A stretch of 64,000 bases of DNA from Scandinavium sp051650185 (GTDB lineage Bacteria > Pseudomonadota > Gammaproteobacteria > Enterobacterales > Enterobacteriaceae), in assembly GCF_051650185.1 (NCBI RefSeq), contig NZ_JBOFIN010000125.1:56334-120333 (forward strand). Direction: 5' to 3'. Of the stretch, positions 60,243 to 64,000 are shown one piece after another (position 1 is the first letter of the stretch; each line of letters starts with the position of its first letter). Both the position numbers and the translations under genes were made by a program. The notes under the pieces are model-generated. The model was not told where the DNA came from, did no database searches, and saw nothing but the letters and a program-made list of their open reading frames with translations.

Positions 60243-61148
60243 ATGAGAAAGCTTAAAATTGGTTTGGCTCTCGGCTCAGGCGCGGCGCGTGGCTGGTCAC
60301 ACATCGGTGTGATCAAAGCGCTGCAGAAAATGGGCATTGAGATTGATATTGTGGCGGGGTGTTCGATTGGTGCACTGGTTGGAGCGGCTTACGCTTGCGA
60401 TCGGTTACCCGTGCTGGAAAAGTGGGTCTGCTCATTCAGTTCCTGGGATGTGTTACGCCTGATGGATCTTTCCTGGCGCAGGGGCGGTCTTCTGCGTGGT
60501 GAGCGTGTGTTCAGCCATTTTCGTCAGTTGATCCCCGCAGACGCGATTGAATCCTGCCCACGTCGTTTTGCGACCGTCGCGACAAACCTCAGTACCGGAC
60601 GTGAAATCTGGTTCACCGAAGGCGATCTTCATCTGGCGGTACGCGCTTCCTGCAGTATTCCCGGGCTTATGTCTCCCGTCATGCACAATGGCTACTGGTT
60701 GGTTGATGGCGCTGTCGTTAACCCGGTACCGGTTTCGCTCACACGCGCACTAGGCGCTGACATTGTGATTGCTGTCGATTTGCAACATGACGCGCATTTA
60801 ATGCAGCAGGATCTCCTGTCAGTGAACCTTCAGCCCGATCCCGAGTCTTCAGATGATAGCCTGAGCTGGCACGAACGTTTTCGTTCCAGACTCGGAAGAA
60901 TGACATCTCGCCGGACGGCGGTAACGCCAACGGCCATGGAGATCATGACGACCTCTATACAGGTGCTGGAAAACCGATTAAAGCGCAACCGAATGGCGGG
61001 CGATCCGCCGGATATTTTGTTGCAACCTTTTTGCCCACAAATTTCTACTCTCGATTTTCATCGGGCGCCAGCGGCGATAGCTGCCGGACAACTGGCCGTT
61101 GAGAAAAAGATGGATGAACTGTTACCGCTTGTGCGTACTGCGGGTTAG
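60243..61148 (+). CDS. rssA: Patatin-like phospholipase-family protein RssA
   Basis: 301 aa, the E. coli length from ATG at 60243. The longer frame to 60156 has no support. It has the patatin oxyanion hole GSGAARGWSHIGV, the Ser nucleophile in GCSIGALVG (GxSxG) and the Asp of the dyad in DGAVVNP. The reaction is unproven. It forms an operon with rssB (88 bp apart), as in E. coli. Confidence 0.96.
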   Translation: MRKLKIGLALGSGAARGWSHIGVIKALQKMGIEIDIVAGCSIGALVGAAYACDRLPVLEKWVCSFSSWDVLRLMDLSWRRGGLLRGERVFSHFRQLIPADAIESCPRRFATVATNLSTGREIWFTEGDLHLAVRASCSIPGLMSPVMHNGYWLVDGAVVNPVPVSLTRALGADIVIAVDLQHDAHLMQQDLLSVNLQPDPESSDDSLSWHERFRSRLGRMTSRRTAVTPTAMEIMTTSIQVLENRLKRNRMAGDPPDILLQPFCPQISTLDFHRAPAAIAAGQLAVEKKMDELLPLVRTAG

Positions 61149-61235
61149 GGCTTTTCGATTACTTCAGCAAAATCTGACAGGCGATCCCAGGAATAGCGTG
61201 CCACTATTTACTTATCGTCTGTCAGGGGAGATATC

Positions 61236-62249
61236 ATGACGCAGCCATTGGCGGGAAAACAGATTCTGATTGTTGAGGACGAACCCGTTTTCCGCTCTCT
61301 CCTTGATTCGTGGCTTTCATCGCTGGGTGCAGAAACGACCCTGGCAGAAGACGGCGTGGATGCACTGGAAAAACTGACGCATCTGCAGCCCGATTTGATG
61401 ATTTGCGATATTGCGATGCCACGTATGAACGGCCTTAAGCTGGTGGAGCATCTGCGCAATAACGGCCATCAACTGCCGATCCTCGTTATCTCTGCCACCG
61501 AAAACATGGCGGATATCGCCAGTGCGCTTCGTCTTGGTGTGCAGGATGTCTTGCTTAAGCCTGTCAAAGATTTCAATCGTCTTCGTGAAACTGTTTTTGC
61601 CTGCCTCTACCCCAACATGTTTAATTCCCGGGTGGAGGAGGAAGAGCGTTTGTTTGAGGACTGGGATGCGCTGGTCAGTAATCCTACCGCTGCGGCAAAG
61701 CTATTACAGGAATTACAACCGCCGGTTCAGCAAAATATTTCGCATTGTCGTATCAATTATCGACAACTGGTGTCGGCGGATAAACCGGGGCTGGTGCTCG
61801 ATATTGCACCACTTTCAGATAAGGACCTCGCCTTTTATTGCCTGGATGTCACCCGAGCCGGGGAAAACGGTGTGTTAGCCGCATTATTGCTACGGGCTTT
61901 ATTTAATGGCCTGTTACAGGAGCAGTTAGCGCACGAAGGACAGCGCCTGCCGGAATTGGGGAGTTTACTCAATCAGGTGAACCAACTGCTGCGCCAGGCT
62001 AATTTGCCGGGACAGTTCCCGCTGCTGGTTGGTTATTACCACAGCGGAATTAAAAACCTCATCCTTGTTTCCGCAGGTCTTAACGGCAGGCTGAACACGG
62101 GAGACCATCAAATTCAGATCAGCAACGGCGTTCCGCTGGGCACGTTAGGGAATGCTTATTTAAATCAAATCAGCCAGCGCTGCGAGTCGTGGCAGTGCCA
62201 AATTTGGGGGGTTGGCGGACGTTTACGCTTAATGTTGTCTGCGGAATGA
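61236..62249 (+). CDS. rssB: RpoS adaptor and response regulator RssB
   Basis: 337 aa, the E. coli length. The receiver domain has VEDEPVF, the phospho-acceptor Asp in MICDIAMPRMNG (about residue 58) and Lys in LLKPVKD. The C-terminal half is a PP2C-like pseudophosphatase domain. It delivers sigma-S to ClpXP. Anti-adaptors such as IraP, IraM and IraD act on it elsewhere in the genome. Confidence 0.97.
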   Translation: MTQPLAGKQILIVEDEPVFRSLLDSWLSSLGAETTLAEDGVDALEKLTHLQPDLMICDIAMPRMNGLKLVEHLRNNGHQLPILVISATENMADIASALRLGVQDVLLKPVKDFNRLRETVFACLYPNMFNSRVEEEERLFEDWDALVSNPTAAAKLLQELQPPVQQNISHCRINYRQLVSADKPGLVLDIAPLSDKDLAFYCLDVTRAGENGVLAALLLRALFNGLLQEQLAHEGQRLPELGSLLNQVNQLLRQANLPGQFPLLVGYYHSGIKNLILVSAGLNGRLNTGDHQIQISNGVPLGTLGNAYLNQISQRCESWQCQIWGVGGRLRLMLSAE

Positions 62250-62447
62250 ACAATTAACCTGAGAGTAAGGATATAGCTATCACCGCTTTCAGACAGTGGT
62301 GGTACTATCAGCAGGGTTTATGCGTAAAAATCCTAATTCAAGGTTAACGTGTCCTTTTCAGACCAGACTGCACAAACGGTACTGATATACTCAACGCGTT
62401 ATTAATTAACGAGCACGTTCAAAGTTTGAACAGTTCAGGAGATTTCA

Positions 62448-63356
62448 ATGGCTGCATTAAATTCAAAAGTCACTAAGGCCGTAATCCCGGTAGCGGGATT
62501 GGGCACCAGGATGTTGCCCGCCACTAAAGCGATTCCAAAGGAAATGCTGCCGCTGGTTGACAAGCCATTAATTCAGTATGTTGTAAATGAATGTATCGCT
62601 GCAGGCATTACTGAAATTGTACTGGTAACGCATTCCTCGAAAAATTCGATCGAAAACCACTTTGATACCAGCTTCGAACTTGAAGCCATGCTGGAAAAGC
62701 GTGTTAAGCGTCAGCTTTTGGAAGAAGTGCAGTCTATTTGTCCGCCGCATGTCACCATTATGCAGGTGCGTCAGGGGCTGGCAAAAGGCCTGGGTCACGC
62801 AGTACTTTGCGCACATCCAGTGGTCGGTAACGAACCTGTCGCGGTTATTCTGCCGGACGTTATTCTGGATGAATATGAATCTGATCTGTCCCGGGATAAC
62901 CTGGCAGAAATGATCACACGCTTTGACGAAACGGGCGCCAGCCAAATCATGGTTGAGCCGGTTGAAGATGTGACGGCGTATGGTGTGGTTGACTGCAAAG
63001 GTGAAGCACTGAAGCCGGGTGACAGCGTGCCGATGGTGGGTGTCGTTGAGAAGCCTAAAGCCGATGTTGCACCGTCTAACCTGGCGGTAGTGGGGCGTTA
63101 TGTCCTCAGCGCGGAAATTTGGCCTCTGCTGGCGAAAACGCCTCCGGGAGCGGGTGATGAAATCCAGCTGACCGATGCGATTGATATGCTGATCGAGAAA
63201 GAAACCGTTGAAGCCTATCATATGAAAGGCAAGAGCCATGACTGCGGTAATAAACTGGGTTATATGCGTGCTTTTGTTGAATATGGTATTCGCCACAACT
63301 CGCTGGGCGCAGATTTTAAAGCCTGGCTGGAAGAGACTGTAGGCGCGGGCAAGTAA
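62448..63356 (+). CDS. galU: UTP-glucose-1-phosphate uridylyltransferase
   Basis: 302 aa. It makes UDP-glucose for lipopolysaccharide, trehalose and galactose metabolism. It has the nucleotidyltransferase signature VIPVAGLGTRMLPATKAIPK and the catalytic Lys/Asp residues in VVEKPK and the VILPDV region. ATG at 62448 follows AGGAG. The upstream 198 bp holds its promoter. Confidence 0.98.
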   Translation: MAALNSKVTKAVIPVAGLGTRMLPATKAIPKEMLPLVDKPLIQYVVNECIAAGITEIVLVTHSSKNSIENHFDTSFELEAMLEKRVKRQLLEEVQSICPPHVTIMQVRQGLAKGLGHAVLCAHPVVGNEPVAVILPDVILDEYESDLSRDNLAEMITRFDETGASQIMVEPVEDVTAYGVVDCKGEALKPGDSVPMVGVVEKPKADVAPSNLAVVGRYVLSAEIWPLLAKTPPGAGDEIQLTDAIDMLIEKETVEAYHMKGKSHDCGNKLGYMRAFVEYGIRHNSLGADFKAWLEETVGAGK

Positions 63357-63377
63357 CTCGTTCTCGCCATACGGCAT

Positions 63378-63408
63378 AAACCGGGGCTCCGAAAGGGCTC
63401 CGGTTTTT
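63378..63408 (+). terminator. Terminator of galU
   Basis: Stem AAACCGG/CCGGTTT enclosing a GC-rich loop and followed by TTTTTT, 22 bp after the galU stop. Confidence 0.88.
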
Positions 63409-63483
63409 TATTGCCTGGGATTTGAGCAGGACCCACAACGCGCAATTCAATACGGCTTTCGGACATATCCATAAATTATGGAT

Positions 63484-63509
63484 AAAAAAAATCCCGCCGA
63501 AGCGGGATT
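63484..63509 (-). terminator. Terminator of hns
   Basis: Stem AATCCCGC/GCGGGATT with a CGAA loop. On the minus strand it is followed by TTTTTTT, 19 bp past the hns stop. Confidence 0.93.
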
Positions 63510-63527
63510 TCTCAACAAACAAAAAGA

Positions 63528-63938
63528 TTAAAGCAGGAAATCATCCAAAGATTTACCTTGCTCATCCATGGCTTTTTTGATGATTGCCGGGGTACGACCC
63601 TGGCCGGTCCAGGTTTTGGTTTCGCCGTTTTCATCAACATAGCTATATTTAGCCGGGCGAGCTGCACGTTTAGCTTTAGCGCCGGATTTATTTGCAGCAG
63701 CCATGCTGTTCAGCAGTTCATTCGGGTCAATGCCGTCAGCAATCAGCATTTCACGGTACTGTTGCAGTTTACGAGTGCGCTCTTCAACTTCAGCAGCAGC
63801 AGCGCTTTCTTCTTCGCGGCGCTCGTTAACAACAACTTCTAATTTTTCCAGCATTTCTTCGAGCGTTTCCAGAGTGCATTCTCTTGCCTGCGCACGAAGA
63901 GTACGGATGTTGTTCAAAATTTTAAGTGCTTCGCTCAT
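63528..63938 (-). CDS. hns: Histone-like nucleoid-structuring protein H-NS
   Basis: 136 aa, one residue shorter than E. coli H-NS. It has an N-terminal coiled-coil oligomerisation domain (about 1-65), a linker rich in Ala/Lys (SGAKAKRAARPAKYSYV), and a DNA-binding domain with the AT-hook-like TWTGQGRTP. It silences AT-rich foreign genes. It is convergent with galU; the start is 62 bp from the window edge. Confidence 0.99.
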   Translation of the reverse strand: MSEALKILNNIRTLRAQARECTLETLEEMLEKLEVVVNERREEESAAAAEVEERTRKLQQYREMLIADGIDPNELLNSMAAANKSGAKAKRAARPAKYSYVDENGETKTWTGQGRTPAIIKKAMDEQGKSLDDFLL

Positions 63939-64000
63939 TGTAGTAATCTCAAACTTATATTGTGGGGTGGTTTGTTGAGGTAATAATAGAGCGATAATTT

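Overview
The window is a contiguous, densely coded stretch of an Enterobacteriaceae chromosome, most like Enterobacter and its close relatives. The right 40 kb follows the E. coli/Salmonella core order almost gene for gene: ychF-pth-ychH-dauA-prs-ispE-lolB // hemA-prfA-prmC-sirB1-kdsA // chaA // chaB-chaC // ychN-ychO-narL-narX // narK-narGHJI-tyrTV-purU-ychJ // rssA-rssB-galU-hns. Proteins are near-identical in length to their E. coli counterparts. The species cannot be fixed from this sequence alone.

Left accessory region (1-25 kb). First comes the end of an amino-acid ABC transporter operon that runs into a HutH-like lyase gene and an NCS1 permease (1-3548). The lyase has lost exactly the three residues that form the MIO cofactor. 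Next is a minus-strand envelope operon (6510-3616): an SH3-like lipoprotein, a secreted protein of unknown family, and a membrane-anchored protein kinase fold whose catalytic residues are all substituted. A GAPDH gene with a GlxA-type regulator and an aromatic-acid-type MFS transporter follow, and then a large catabolic cluster (10577-22356). This holds iacR and iacHABICDEFG (indole-3-acetic acid to catechol), an MHS-family transporter, and catB-catC-catA (catechol to beta-ketoadipate enol-lactone). The last 13 genes are tightly spaced and could be one transcript of about 11 kb. No cat-type LysR regulator and no pca genes are present, so the pathway must be completed elsewhere in the genome. 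A 17-bp motif present upstream of both iacR and iacH is a candidate operator. A YdeP-type molybdenum oxidoreductase and ymjA close this region.

Core region (25-64 kb). It encodes translation and ribosome-associated factors (ychF, pth, prfA, prmC), precursor supply (prs, ispE, hemA, kdsA), lipoprotein sorting (lolB), cation/proton exchange (chaA), and respiratory nitrate sensing and reduction (narXL, narK, narGHJI, with matching FNR and NarL sites). It also holds RpoS turnover control (rssB), UDP-glucose synthesis (galU) and H-NS. Local differences from the E. coli order are: sirB2 is absent between prmC and sirB1; a GNAT gene lies between ychH and dauA; a DUF1883-like gene and a chemoreceptor lie between chaC and ychN; a periplasmic PEBP gene lies between ychN and ychO; and an EamA exporter/AsnC regulator pair lies between narI and the tRNA-Tyr operon. 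The tRNA-Tyr operon keeps its stringent-type promoter, a 209-bp spacer and trailing tandem repeats carrying tRNA 3'-end copies, but the repeats here are 148 bp long.

REP/BIME palindromes sit at several gene ends (about 3.55, 22.4, 27.65 and 37.9 kb). I saw no CRISPR array, prophage, insertion sequence or integrase.
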